A stretch of 64,000 bases of DNA from Cladochytrium replicatum (taxonomy: Eukaryota > Chytridiomycota > Chytridiomycetes > Cladochytriales > Cladochytriaceae). The notes under the pieces are model-generated. The model had not been told where the DNA came from and ran no database searches. It saw nothing but the letters and a program-made list of their open reading frames with translations. Below, one piece after another: positions 20,831-33,165 of the stretch. Positions within the stretch are counted from its first letter, which is position 1; every line of letters begins with the position of its first letter. The DNA lies in the NCBI GenBank assembly GCA_025526935.1, contig JAHLKD010000085.1, forward strand, positions 124,001 through 188,000. The letters are read 5' to 3'. A program made the position numbers and the translations under genes.

Positions 20831-23157
20831 TCAGGACCAGAGCCACTCCCGAAGGTTGGGCTTGAAAGCAAGCTCCTGAACAACATGGGAGCACATCTTG
20901 CCCATCAGGTCAAGGAGTTCAGGGGAAACGTTGTCGACCGTGTCGCAAGACTGGTGATAGCTGGGAACGATGAGTTTTCAGGTAAAACGTCGTCATTCGA
21001 GAATTTCCGGTACTCACCAAGGGTCAAATGGAGTGTTCGCAAGGCTGTTTGTAAATGCAAAATCAATAAGCGAAGAGAATGCAGAATCAAACAGACTTAC
21101 CCGCTGCGTTAAATAAGCCCATCGACAGTGAAGATTAAGTTGGGTTTCAATCAGCTAAATATTCGCAAATTTCCTCACAGCTCACTTACCCGTACAACTT
21201 CCTCTGCTCAACCTTCAAACAACATATTAGAGCTCACCAACTTGAATCAGTCAAAAAACTTGCTCACCGATTTAATTCCGCCGGCACCAGTTTCCACTCC
21301 ACCAGCAGGCACACCAACGGATAAGAACGAAAAGTGGTCACTACCGGCGTGAAGCGGTGCGAGGTGGTAGTTCTTCCCTGGAAGCTGGTTGACAAAGTAG
21401 TCCGTGTAGATACTCTGGATCTTCACGTTGGGGCTGTACAGAGTCCTGTTGGCGTAGTAGGTGGTGCCGTCATGGATTCCGGGGTAACCGTTCGGGGAAC
21501 TAAATCAACAGCAACTGATTTAACGATTTCCCGATTCCAGAGATTTTATAAGTTACCCTAACATGTCCTGAAATTGCATGTTTTCTTTAGTAATGATGAG
21601 ATGATTGAATCCAAATGAGACTTACGTGGTTCAGGTTAAGCGCAATCTAACGAGAAAGACAAATTTGGGTCACGTACAGTCGACAAGGGCCATGACTGTG
21701 CCACCTACCTTCGCCAGTTCTTCCTTATTGTTCTCGAACAGGTCAGCCGTGTAGTAAACACTTCCGAGGAGACCGGCTTCTTCCGCACCCCACCACGCAA
21801 ACCGAACCTTGTTGGCAATCCGTGCAGAGAGTCCAGTCCGGTAAAGCTGGATCGCCATCTCCAACACAGTCGACGTACCTGAACCGAAGTTGTCGTGATT
21901 ATGCATCAGCTTCTAGACCACAAGTGCTTTTTCCAAAATTCTTACCAGATCCATCATCGTTGATTCCACTTCCGTAAGGAACACCGTCGAGATGGGCGCC
22001 GACAACAACGATACTGTTCTTGTCACCCGCGGGGGTGTCGGCAAGAATGTTGAATGTTTCGGTCGTGCGCTTCTCTCCGGTTTGGGAAACCCTGAACACA
22101 GCAGATGCTTTCCTGCTGAAGACATGTTTCTTCAGCGCGAGGTCCAGTTCTGCGCCTGGCCTGGCGAAAAGCACAAATTCCGGGCCGATGGAAACTGATT
22201 TCTGCATAGCTTTGCGACCAACTGCTGCGTTCTGGTCACACGAAGTAAACATATTTAGATACTATGATATCGGCATGGCCAAATCCCTATTTACCAAACC
22301 CTTCATTATGGATTCTTCGCTATAGTCTTCCATGGTTTTGAGGTTATTTTCAATCTGGAGTGTCACGAAAATTCCGGCAACGTTGGGCTAGATTGAACGG
22401 ATTAAATCGAAGTCACTCCAACGAACCACAGATGTTTTGAGTTTACTTTAAAGAGAGTCTCGAACCCGCACTCATCCGCAAGAATGCTAATTGTGGTGGA
22501 AACATGGTATGCCGCCGTTGGATCCGCTCCCTCCCACAATGACTCGTCACAGAACCTCGCGCCGGACAAGTATTTCACCGTAGCTCTGGGCACATCGACC
22601 GAATCCAAAGGATACACAAACGAAGCTGAAGCCAAATTTTTGGTCAGTTTACTACATACAATATCACGAATAGATCCGTCTACCTCCGGTGGAAAGTATC
22701 GGGGCAACCACGGGTTCCAAAATATCAAGTGAGAGAGATTCCACTTTAAAGCGCGTAACGGTGAACGGTTGCACCGTGACATTGTAGTTGGTGCGCTTCT
22801 TCAACTGCTCGAGGACGTATTCACCGGTGGCATTGTAACCGGGAGATCCGAGAGCACGGTTGGGTATGCCGCCGTCGGCAGTGGATGCCTGAGCTGCGAT
22901 TTCGAGGTTGCGGAGGTGGACGAAAGTGTTTACAGCATCGACAGCCTCAGTGAGCGGGATGGGGGAGTAAACCACTGCAATGGATTTTCTGAAAGTGGGT
23001 GTGTGTGATAACACAACGATGGTGGCAATTTACCAGAGAAACCGATGCCCAGGATGACGGTGACACCGATGACGGCCAGGGTTTGAAAGAACACCTTGAC
23101 AGGGTTCCGGACCGGCGTTCGCTCGGAGATCAGAGGTTGGGCCTCGCTGTCCGCCAT
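20831..23157 (-). CDS. M28 family aminopeptidase, type II membrane form
   Basis: Twelve minus-strand exons join in frame to 528 aa: 23034-23157, 22684-22974, 22447-22625, 22295-22387, 21946-22231, 21709-21878, 21626-21646, 21557-21567, 21268-21499, 21190-21212, 21018-21044 and 20831-20960. A short cytosolic N-terminus is followed by one TM segment (residues 21-40), so the catalytic part should lie in the vacuole lumen or outside. The M28 di-zinc ligands are all visible: His in VVVGAHLDG, Asp in INDDGSG, Glu-Glu in WGAEEAGLLGS, Asp in DMLG and His in HAGSDHFSF. The C-terminal DPCYHQSCDTVDNVS is also typical. Residues about 140-230 occupy the PA-domain position but are divergent. Four exons are 27 nt or shorter, and one 11-nt exon encodes the zinc-ligand Asp. 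The nearest ATG to the TM segment was taken; an in-frame ATG at 23214 is possible. Confidence 0.93.
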
Positions 23158-23364
23158 TTTGAATTTGAAGTGTTTAAGGGGCACGTGGGTGTAAACAGGA
23201 AACGTGGGTTTCACAGAGAAACGAAATCGATTTTAAAAATAGAAACAACTTGGAATCAGTTCTTTCTAAGTAGTGAAATGATAACCCAGAAACAAGGAAG
23301 CTGGTGTGGTGAAGTGAACGGTGTTTCTTGCACTAGAAAAGTTTTCGACGGCCGCGCCATTCAA

Positions 23365-24260
23365 ATGGCCGATGTTCTGGCTACATCGGCAGCACTGGTT
23401 CTGTGCTCGCTCTTCACGATCATCTTCGTCGGTTCTCTGTATGTCGCGCAAAGAAAACTACCGAGTTCTCTCACGGAACCATCCCGCCGTGATCATCGCT
23501 CGTTTCAAATGAATCGCCATTGCTGTAGTGTTGTCTTTGTCAGTAGTTGCAGTCATCTTCGCTATCTCAGGAGCATTCCCGGCGTACTTGGACACTCCCT
23601 ATGTATGGATTTGTAAACCAAGTCGTCGAGAATAATTTTTGAGAATTCCCCTGTTAGGCGTGGTTGGATGCGATGCGGTTGACCTTGCGGTTCATTGGAT
23701 TATGGCCAGATGGTGCAATCCTTGCAGCTGTTCAATGCTTGCTCGTAACCGCTGCACTATTTGCCGGCCCGATCTTCCACCTCATTTTTTACGGGGATGC
23801 AGAGGAAGTTGACCGTGACGGAGGGAACAAGGGTTTTCGATGGTTTGATTTGGCACCTGTTTTTGCAACAGGTGAACTAACGCTGATTGACTGGAGAAAC
23901 TACATTGTGCTATGCTGCGTTGACAGTAAGCAAATGTGCGATGATTCAAGCTCATTCTGATAGGGACCGCTGCAGAGGAGATTGTTTTCAGATCAGAGTC
24001 AGTAGTACCTCATATACACGTCGTTAGTACCTCACACATTTCCAGCACTTCAAATGACGTATACGACAGTGTTTGGGTGGTCATCGTCATTTCTGTTTCT
24101 GAGAACAGGTATGTTTCTGACCAATTAACTTTGCATCGTCGTATATTGATCATGTTCTCAGGCAATGTTAGCGGTCCTTTCGTTAGCCATATGTTTTGCA
24201 ACTACGTGGGTGTTCCAGATATTCCAGACATCGTATCACGGCCCTAGCGACAGAGTGCAG
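23365..24260 (+). pseudogene. CAAX prenyl protease 2 (Rce1) pseudogene
   Basis: Pieces of Rce1, the ER CAAX endoprotease, lie in order. 23365 onward reads LVLCSLFTIIFVGSLYV, then NHPAVIIARFK one frame over, followed directly by TGA and IAIAVVLSLSVV. After a GT-AG intron, 23657-23910 gives an intact exon including LRFIGLWPDGAILAAVQCLL. At about 23965 comes GTAAEEIVFRS, the EExxxR catalytic motif. The segment with the FxxxH catalytic motif (GxAHxHH) should follow, but only about 50 nt separate this from TYTTVFGWSSSFLFLRTG and VSHMFCNYVGVPDI. One frameshift, one nonsense codon and this internal loss make the copy inactive. It is divergently oriented from the M28 gene. Confidence 0.8.
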
Positions 24261-24429
24261 GCACGTTCTCCCGTTAACCAGCCAGTTCTGTCCGTTTTAA
24301 CCCAATCTCTAATTGCAAGGATATAAAAACGGTTCAAAGTCATTGGAAGACAGTTTGGAGAGGGATTTTACATGTATCAACAGAGCTTCAGAATAGAACT
24401 TGATATGCACATAGAAAGATAAAGGAAGC

Positions 24430-25370
24430 GTTAAATGATATACATAGCTTGAGTAGGTCGATATAAATCTTCCCATAGCCATGGTTGAAGATCAGGTTTG
24501 TTGGCAAGGCATTGCACAGCATGACCGCACATCTTAGTCATCAAGTCAAGCAATTCGAGAGACAAGTTGCTCATAGTGTCACAATACTGACGGTAGCTCA
24601 GCGCAAGTAATGAATAGATCGAAACACGCCGACAGATGCTATCGACATACGAGGGATCCATAGTCTCATTTGCAACACTAGTCAAACGCAAAAAAAATAA
24701 TTGCCCATCAATGCTCCTCTTTTGGGAGGAAAGCTTTGAATACCAAAGGGTGATTGTACCATAGATTTAGTGAATGCATTCTTAGTGTCACGAGCAGAAC
24801 AGACATCATCCACAGTCATTAAGAACAGGCCTACGACCCGCGTTGAGAGTAGAAAACATCGGTTCCACACAGAGTCTGACGGTACTCGCGCTTGCAATAA
24901 CGTGATAAGCAGCCGAAGAGTCTACATCTTCCCATCCTCAGGATCACAATATCGGGTTCCCTCGTATCGCTTCACCGTAATGCCTAAGTTTTTATTGGAT
25001 TCATATGGATAATGACCGAACCTTCGACAACTGTAACATATCACCATAACGAGCGTGAAAGTAAATATACCATCTGACTTTCATTATATTACTGCTTTAC
25101 GATCTGGTCCGAAAAATTCGAAACTCGAGCAGCACTTGTCGGTAACGAGGAACATTGAAACGTTTATAGTCCGTGTGCTCTTTCAGCTGCTACACAAAAT
25201 ACTCGACAGTGGCGTCGCATGCTTTCGAGCCGACCGCTTTTCCATCAGCGGTAGAAGCGGTGGCAGCGAGTCCAGTTGCTTGAGGTGTACAAAGCGCTCC
25301 AGTAGCCTCACAACAATCTTAGCGAGATCATTTTCCTTGAAAACGATTTCGATTCAAGGGACATGCGTTC
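24430..25370 (-). pseudogene. Second M28 aminopeptidase copy, decayed
   Basis: Three stretches on the minus strand match the intact M28 gene in order. Near 25290-25150, ASTADGKAVGSKACDATVEY parallels ASTADGGIPNRALG...YNATGEYV. Near 24850, VVGLFLMTVDDVC parallels VAGIFVTLQIENN. At 24640-24440, YRQYCDTMSNLSLELLDLMT parallels the C-terminal YHQSCDTVDNVSPELLDLMG. The whole zinc-binding core is missing between the last two pieces, and stops and frameshifts occur in the first. This is a duplicated and inactivated paralogue. Confidence 0.75.
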
Positions 25371-25399
25371 GTACCGCAGAGTTTGTAGCCCACCACAAC

Positions 25400-27079
25400 A
25401 TGATACGATTAACGATTAACGCAAGCGTTAGTAGATTCTCTTCATGATTGTTATTACGATTTGGGCCTTTGACTTTCGATAGATAAACGTGGACACTTGT
25501 CAAGGCAAAGAAAGGACGCTATCAAGCCTACCAAGTGGAAAGTGGATGTTGCGTATCCTAAAACCAGCGCCAGTTGCTCCACAAGCCAGGCTTTCAAAGA
25601 CTTGTCCAATGTTTTGCCGAGACACTTCCAAGCGACGTCGTGGAGGTTCTTGATACAACCAAATGCGTAGTTGTCTTGTCCTCTTAAGGAGCTTTGCGTG
25701 AGAGCTTCGGTGTGATAATGTGAAATATAAACAAAACATCATGCCGATCAGCCAATCAGCCACTATCGCCATGCTTACACACAACTCTTCTTTTCCGTGT
25801 GTCGCTCCTGTCATCAAACTTACTGTACTCAAAAGTATTATCCTGCGGACCCGGAAAATAAGGCCGTCCTTTCTGATCTCTTTTCGTACCCCCTCGGGCA
25901 CCAAGAAGATCTAGAATAATTCGCAGGAGATAGAGGCAAACTGATAATCATACATGAGAACGATATGAAAGGAAAAAAACTGGAGGGAGGCCCACTGAAG
26001 GTTCTTCGGCAGTGTGATGACGCATAGTTGAGGTGCCAGGAAAAAAGCTTTAGGCGCATCCTCTCTTGCGAGCGGATTTGGCTGCAGTGGATCGCTCGAG
26101 TTTAAATGCTCTCCCAATCTTCCACGTGCTTGCTTGTCCCTTGATTCGGTCTGACTTTAGCGCTCTACTGTGATCCAATCGAAGTGTCTACGTTTCCAAT
26201 TACATTCATTCTCCACCAGCGTTTTAATACATAATTGGAGTGCCAGCTTATCCCCATAACACTTCATAGATGATTAAGAATGGGATGGCAATGGCTGCAG
26301 GAAAGATTGGTCTGTCAATGCAGAAGTTTATCTGTTTGAAAAACTGTGTAATCCTTATAATACAGAATTCACTCCATGGAAACTGCCATGTCTCTGCTTG
26401 GAGGTGTGGCAATTAAGACTTCCTGACTATTAGTGCAGTACAAGGGAGCTCCCTTGTGATGAACGAAGGAGGTAAGGAACTCGGTTTCCGTTTCTATTCA
26501 ACCCACAGTTTGATAAAACAATCAGACAAACTCCATGCAGTTGTGCAACCCCTTTTACATCAGCACCGAGCCTCTCAAACGCTCCAAACGAGGGCAACGC
26601 AGATCGAACGGAGACGAGGAGAAAGGATCTCTGAGCATATCATTGAACACTCGATTCGTCAATGCAGCTGGAGCGAAGAGACGGGAAGTGACGGAGAAAG
26701 CTCGCCGGAACTCTCATCGGAAGACTGGACGAATCAATTGCGAGTTTTCCGAGGAATTGGAGTATTTGATTCAAGCAAGCTCCTGTATATCTTCATTGAG
26801 TCGGAAGCCTCTCGAATGACCACGTTTGTTCTCAAGTGACACAGTTGTGCAATTTCCAGCGAGATCCCACTTTTACTAACACATCAATAAACCGTCTACT
26901 AAAAATACACACTGTTTTGATATATCGGCGAGCTGCACACAACTCGGGAATAACGTCTAAGTAAAGTAGAAAAAAGATTAAGCACGCACGTCAGGTCATA
27001 GAGCAAAAGCAAATACGTAAACTGAATGCAAAGAAAAAAATATAAAAAAAAATGTACGAATTACTAGTAACACTTGGAG
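25400..27079. other. Intergenic, no gene seen
   Basis: AT-rich region with short overlapping frames. A basic frame at 26535-26819 (+) has no domain or obvious splice partner. Confidence 0.4.
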
Positions 27080-28869
27080 CTAATTAGTGTCATTGAATTG
27101 CCGTGATACACGCCTCTCCCGGTGTTTTTTGACTTCAGCCTTCCACCGTCGCCTCATCTCCACCCTTTCAGCACTGTCATCCAGTGTGTACGCTGGTGCA
27201 AATTCCTCATCGGTCGACTGTTGCTGGTCAAGCTGTCTCGGCGGTCTCCGTTGGCGCCGTGCAACCCCGTTGGCTTGGTTAGGTGTGGCATCCGCTGGTC
27301 CTTCATCAAATAATACGCACAGCCCTTCCCACCACCTCGCCATGACTAGGACGACAAAGAAAAGATGAAATTCGACAAGCACACGAGCAAAGGTGAGTGG
27401 AGATTCTCTGAGCACCGGAAGCCCACCTCGAAACCGTCCCGCTTGAACCAGTGGTCCAGCAGCCTCGTCAACGGGGGGAATGTTTTGTTGTGCAACGCTA
27501 TTTGGCGTGGTGGGTGTAAGTGGTCGAATCTGACGAAAGCGTCCAGGGTCGGAACCACGTACTAAAGGCGAAGAAGGCGATGCGATGGGCCGGCTACGTG
27601 CCACGACGGTGTCCAAGGCATTTGTTCGAATAATAGGTCGAGGTTTTGGAGACGAGTCGGAACGACTTTTCGAAGGTGAGTTCGGGCGAGACAGGGTTAT
27701 ATCAAGAGCTGTCTTTGTAAGAACGGGTGTGAAATTGGAGTGTAACAATTCATTCGCTTGCTGTTCTTGACGCTTTAAACGTCGTTCAAACTTGCGAATC
27801 TGTTTCTGCTGGAGAAGATAGAGCTGCTGCTGGTCCCTCAATGAAAGGTGCCCTTCGGACAAGTCACTGTTGGAGTCAGACATGTAAAACCCCATCGAAC
27901 CAGGGTTGAATTGGCTCGGAAACGCCACTCCCGGTGGTGAACGATAGGCGTGAGGAGTTGCTGACCGCCACTCTTTAAGATTAATGGGTTCCATCGATTG
28001 TGGTACGAAGTCGTCGATAACTGTGATATTTGAGGTCGTTGGCCACCCGCCGTCCGAGTCAAAATTATGGGTTATGCGACTAATTGGTGATTGCCTGCAA
28101 GTGCATTCATCAGGGGGACAGCCACAAGCAGCTTGAGTAAACGATTCTCCGTCATCTTCCACATTGAATGGAATACGAAGAGAGCTTTGTGATCGTACTG
28201 GTCCGAATTTTTGTCGAGATCCCGGCCGATTGCTGAAGCTAAATACTGGCTCTTCATCATCTCCCTTGAAGGCTGGTGTGTTCGACGTGCGTGGAGTATC
28301 AAATGCCATAAAATGCGGAGTTTGTGGACGGGATTCTTCCACCACAACCTCGGCGGAATGACTGAAGTTGTGGACCGCGCTTTGACCTTCGTCGATGAGA
28401 GACTGCAAGACGTTCATCATTCGATTGTATCTTGCTTCCTCTTCTTCCGCCATGTTAGGGGTATCGGCGCGCGAGGCGAGAGTGCTACTGCTCGAAGTGG
28501 CTTCTGTGGGTGTTGTGGATGGTGGGCGCCAGGAGTCCTTCATGTTTAAGTGCATCCTGCGAAGAGAGTAAGTACACATCGTAAGTCGATTTGGGCATCA
28601 CCCACTGCTCCATGTTGTTCTTCAGGTCTTGCACGGTCATGGACAGCTGGTGCTGAGAGCTCTGAATGGTGTGGAGCGCTTGCAGCATCGAGGAAATCTA
28701 ATGCAAGGAAATGAGAAACTAGCCTACTAGTATTTCTCCGGAGTACCTTGACGTTAGTTTCGCCCTGGCTAAGAGAGCTCTCCGAGAACAGTCGTTGAAT
28801 GAGCCTATCATCAACTTTCAAACTTCTTGGAGAGACCGCTTGCAGTTTTTCGATTTCGGTTGTGTCCAT
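27080..28869 (-). CDS. Uncharacterised coiled-coil/disordered protein
   Basis: Three exons (28747-28869, 28606-28697, 27080-28556) give 563 aa. The family is not recognised. Residues 1-75 are helical (SSMLQALHTIQSSQHQLSMT) and a second helical segment follows (YNRMMNVLQSLIDEGQ). A long Ser/Pro-rich disordered middle contains a short Cys cluster (CGCPPDECTC) and a Gln-rich coiled coil around residues 305-335 (LLQQKQIRKFERRLKRQEQQ). Near the C-terminus LTFARVLVEFHLFFVVLVMA could be a tail anchor. The alternative is an unspliced intron, because the stretch also shows GT...CCTAG ends. The exon 2-3 junction uses a GTGGGT donor in phase 2 and is less certain. The gene starts 172 bp from the divergent gene at 29042. 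Confidence 0.65.
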
Positions 28870-29041
28870 GGTTGCAAGAAATCCTGCACGCAACGATGAC
28901 CTGTTGTGTCGAATTGGTGGTTAGAGCCAAACGCGGGCGTGCAGAAGTCCTCAGCCAGACAAAGCGACCGTATTCTTCGGCTCCTTCCCGGAGTGATGTC
29001 AGCTGCAAATTTTTATAACTGCTGGTGCATTAATTGGAATT

Positions 29042-32000
29042 ATGTATATTTTACACAGCCATTTCAGTGGTTGTTGGAAGGTGCCGCTCGTGTTCGTGGG
29101 AATGACCGTGCACTGCTTGCCATCCCAGATCCCTCCAGAGTTCTATGCCCGGGTGGAGAACCTCTACAGGGACTGTGGATACCCAGTGCCAGAGAATATA
29201 GAGAGGCTCAACCAGAACAAAGAATCCGGGCGCGTATCTGTTGTACCCACCATTGAAGTGACGATCTCAGTCAATGGTCAAGACATCCAGCAGCCAACCG
29301 CACAATCGAAACTTATCGACACAAGACAGGTACCAGATTAACTCCTAAATTTGAAAATATTGACGCGAAATTGTAATTAGGGGAACTTCTTGACCGCCAT
29401 TCTTACCGCCAGTGATGCCCATCGAGCAATGCTATACGGATGCGTAGCTCAGGTTGCGTAGAAATCTTGTGCGTATCTCAACTTTTGACTTTTAAAATAG
29501 ATGATTGAGAGCTTCTGTTCGGGAACAGAAAAGTCGACAGGAAAGCTCGACGATTTGTACTGCTCGCTGCTGTGGATCCAGCAGTCGTATCCCCATCATC
29601 CTCTGAGCGTACGTCAAAGCATAAATGAGAAGCTGCTTTTTTAATCTTACAGTATCTTATAGTCGTCTGAATGGTTATATTCTCGCATCAGGCTCTTTTC
29701 ATCTGTCAGAAGGTGCTGATGAATCTTAATGAATAGGTTTGGCTGTACTAAACTGAAATCAGTGCGTTCCTTCTGCTCGTATCTCCTACACCTCAGACCC
29801 ACCCCGTTGAGTCACCGCCTGTCATGAAGCACTACGTTCGCGGCAGCAGCGACCCAGATGATGCTGAACGCAGCGACGAAGAAGACGCAATCATCTCATC
29901 CATCCATCACAGTCAGAACATTCGCACACCTGTAGATGTGTCAGAATGCTACAGATTAATTCTACGCTTGGAAAGCACTATCCTCGCCGAGTTTGAGAAT
30001 CCAATGGACGTTATCATAACGATGCTGGAAGACACTCGGTCGTGGATCATCAAAGCAGAAAAATTATCAAATGAATTAATCAGCGCTATGATAACGTATT
30101 CTAACGAGCATTGGCAGCAAAAGACTCTCGCCGAAAAATCTGAAGTGTCTCCTGACCATCCCGACGACATTGGAGAGACTAACATCATGGGTTCCACCTT
30201 TTCGTACGACGACGAGTTTCTTAAAGAACGGCAAGTTGCATTCTTCGATGGACTACGCGAGAAAAGCTACGACGAAATGGTTAATGTAAGTCAGGAATTT
30301 ATTACGGACACAAACAGGTTCTGAATGTCGAGCACTGAGATAGATGCTACTCGACGCTCCCATGAAGTCCGATATATCAAGACGGCACAAGCATCAGCTT
30401 GCGAAATTGCTTGCCTCGTTCACGACACTTAATGAAACATATGGAATGATATTGCTGCACTGTCATCGTCTGGTTGACAGAATCAAATGGTTTAGGAGAC
30501 TGAAGAAGCAAAAAGACGCAGCGAAGCCCGACGATCCGACCCCATGGAAACAACTCGAAGAGATGGCACAACCAGATCCGAAGCAACCTAACACGAGGCA
30601 CAAACTGACCATCATTACCAGCCCCAAGAATGACGAGCATGAGCAACACAAAGGAACTGAAAATCTCCAAGAGAAGCTTTCGTGGTGGCTCCGGTTTTTG
30701 GCACGTATGTGATCTACGATACTCTTTTTTTATGAGGCTAACTCAATGCCAAGAGCATATAACCCATTCTCCACCTTCCATATCAATGCTAGAAGAGTGT
30801 CGTAAATTGATTTTGGAAGTTCGAAACTTTGCTGTTCCTCTTATCATCGGCGTGAACGAATCCGCCGACCGTCTACTTCGAGTTATCCAAGCAGGTAAGA
30901 TTGGTGGTCAATAGTCCCATCGTCTTCTGAGACCCTCCTTTTTTTTCAAGCTCGAGCGCACCAGGTATTAAGCTGTGTAAGATAGTTTTTATCCAGCACC
31001 ATTTGAATATTGTGCGGCGCCCTGCGACATAGATCAAGGATCTGCATATAGACGCTCCCCCGATCGCTCTGACCAAGTTTCAGACAAGCCATGTCCTGAA
31101 GGTTTGGCAACCAAGCTTTTCCAAATCCTATAGCTCTAAAAGCTTATCTTAAAAGCTACTGCAAAGAAAGGCAATAGAAGAGGCAAGGTATCCAACAGGA
31201 GTGATCACAGATAGAGAAGAAGACACTGACAACACCAAGGTATAATGAATGCACTTTGTGCTTTAATTATCAAGTATTCTTACAACCCATAGTTTTCTGC
31301 AACAACAGCATTGTTACCGAGCGCTACTGCAGAGTATTCCCCGGCAAAAGGAGGTCCAAAGGGCAAGTTAGTCCCTCCATCAGAGCCACCAATCGAAGAG
31401 ATCCTCGCTCGAATAGATAAAACTTGGATTCAAGTTGACACGATTGTCGATCGTGTTGTTGCCGCCGGGAGCCAAGGTGGGAATCCTTATGATGTAGGCA
31501 TACTCCAATTTGTGGAATTGCTTGCTGAGAACTTACACTAAACAAAGGAAATCATGACATCGGTTTTCCCGGGCACCGTCATACTTACCCGAACCGAGAC
31601 ACAGTGGTGGGGAATAGATCGCCAAAAGTATCTTTCAAGACCCACACGTAACACGGCGATGTCACCCGTCTTCCCTACCTCTCCCATATTACTTTCTCCC
31701 ATGAAACGTTCGTTATTGTCAAAAGGGGACGAAGATCGCACATTAACTGCGCTCCCGACCGATAATACAACTGCTGGTGACGGAGATCCCGAGATCTGGC
31801 GAGACGGACCAGAAAAGGTCCAATTTGAACCCGCAATTAAGCTCGAACACAACCAAATCATACGCTATACGACGGGATTCATGCAAATCGGAGACGGGGC
31901 ATCCCGAAAGCCGCTGTTGTCTCAAAAGGCGGCTGGTCAACCCGCTGGAAATGGAGGAGCTGAAAAAATCAGGAACGAAATGAAAGTGGTTGAAGAATTG

Positions 32001-33036
32001 AGTGAACAACATGATTTGATACATCGTGCGCAAAATCTTTTCCGAAAGATGTCAGCCCGGAAGGTCGTTCCCGAAGAGGTGCAGTCGGATCGTGCTGCCG
32101 ATACGTCGCCGAAAGCTCAACGTGCCACGACAGTCGTTTGTTTTCTGGCGATTTTCACCAGAGACGAGGTGTACAAGTTTTACCCCTTCAACGAAGAAGA
32201 AATCAGGGGCATGGTCCGCGCCGTCCAAGCGGTCACAGGTCTCAACCCATTCCAAAGCGATGAATATGTCAAAAGTGTGTTGGTGAGTGAGATCAATACT
32301 GCACCTTATTTTATCAACGTTTCAATGATAATATTTTCCATCAGACGAAAAAGATGGAGTATGCACGACGTACGATACTCAATACCCTGCTCAAGGAGAG
32401 CGGAAACCCATGGATCGAGCATTCCGGGCACCTTATGCGCATAATAAAGTCTCTTACAGCTGAGCACAGCGCACAGCGACTGCCTGATCTGGAGAGGTTG
32501 TACCATTCTTGTCGAATGGAGGCGGAGGTAACAAAGGAAGCCGTGTATCAGCTAAGGGTAACCCTGCAAAGTGTTATCGCTTCTCTGAGCTACGTTGAAA
32601 CATTTTATTTCATGCAGAGAATTTGGCACACGACACAGTCAGAAGAGACGAAGCTCAAAGTTCTCTCAGTATTTGATCGCTTGCTTGATAAGTCGGTGAT
32701 GCGGGAAGGCGATGCTGTTTTCATGACCGCCTTTCGCTGGCTTAAGCTTTTGGAGGACACTGTTAGCCCTTACAAAAGGTAACCGAATAGTATGAGATTA
32801 TTGTCATTGAGTTAATGATTGTTCTTGTGGTTTCCAACAGCGCGGATGCTTTGAAAATAGTAGTGAGCCTGGTTAAGAGAGCGAAAACAATCCAAGTGGA
32901 GCCACTTATGTCTTCGGCCATTTCTCAATGCTACGGCCAGTTTGACAACTGGGAGGACTTTGCGTTTCTGTTGACATTTTACGACCCAACTGAGTCATCT
33001 ACAAATCCAATGAGATTAAACCCTGCTTATATCTGA
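29042..33036 (+). CDS. Uncharacterised large helical protein, 14 exons
   Basis: Fourteen exons join without frame conflict: 29042-29329, 29381-29452, 29501-29608, 29692-29712, 29797-30285, 30344-30704, 30754-30894, 30951-30964, 31033-31101, 31171-31239, 31293-31493, 31548-32282, 32345-32778 and 32841-33036. The product is 1065 aa; the next ATG (29102) would remove 20. No domain is recognised. The protein is mostly alpha-helical, with no TM or signal peptide. It has a disordered segment around residues 610-690 and a helical-repeat-like C-terminus (YVETFYFMQRIWHTTQSEET, SADALKIVVSLVKRAKTIQ). Exons of 14 and 21 nt are included. Intron 31494-31547 is 54 nt and removes an in-frame TAA. A 60-nt in-frame stretch inside exon 13, near 32555-32616, has intron-like ends and may also be spliced. 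Confidence 0.8.
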
Positions 33037-33165
33037 ACGCTGCTCATTATTGTGTTCATGATTTTGTTATGACAATACAACGGAGTCAGGGGCAAAACGA
33101 GAATGCATGTGCAAAGTATAACGGCTCTTGACGACCGCGGTTCTGTTCGATCGTCTTTCATATAA

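Noticed and set aside
22600-22610. GTATCCTTT, an exact U12 donor consensus, on the minus strand in the M28 gene
   Set aside because: It lies inside exon 3 and reads VYPLD in the conserved frame. No U12 branch site in phase follows, and the GT-AG model keeps all M28 motifs.
31539-31541. In-frame TAA as boundary between two genes or a readthrough site
   Set aside because: A 54-nt GT-AG intron in the right phase removes it and leaves no room for a separate promoter; kept as a finding but not as a gene break.
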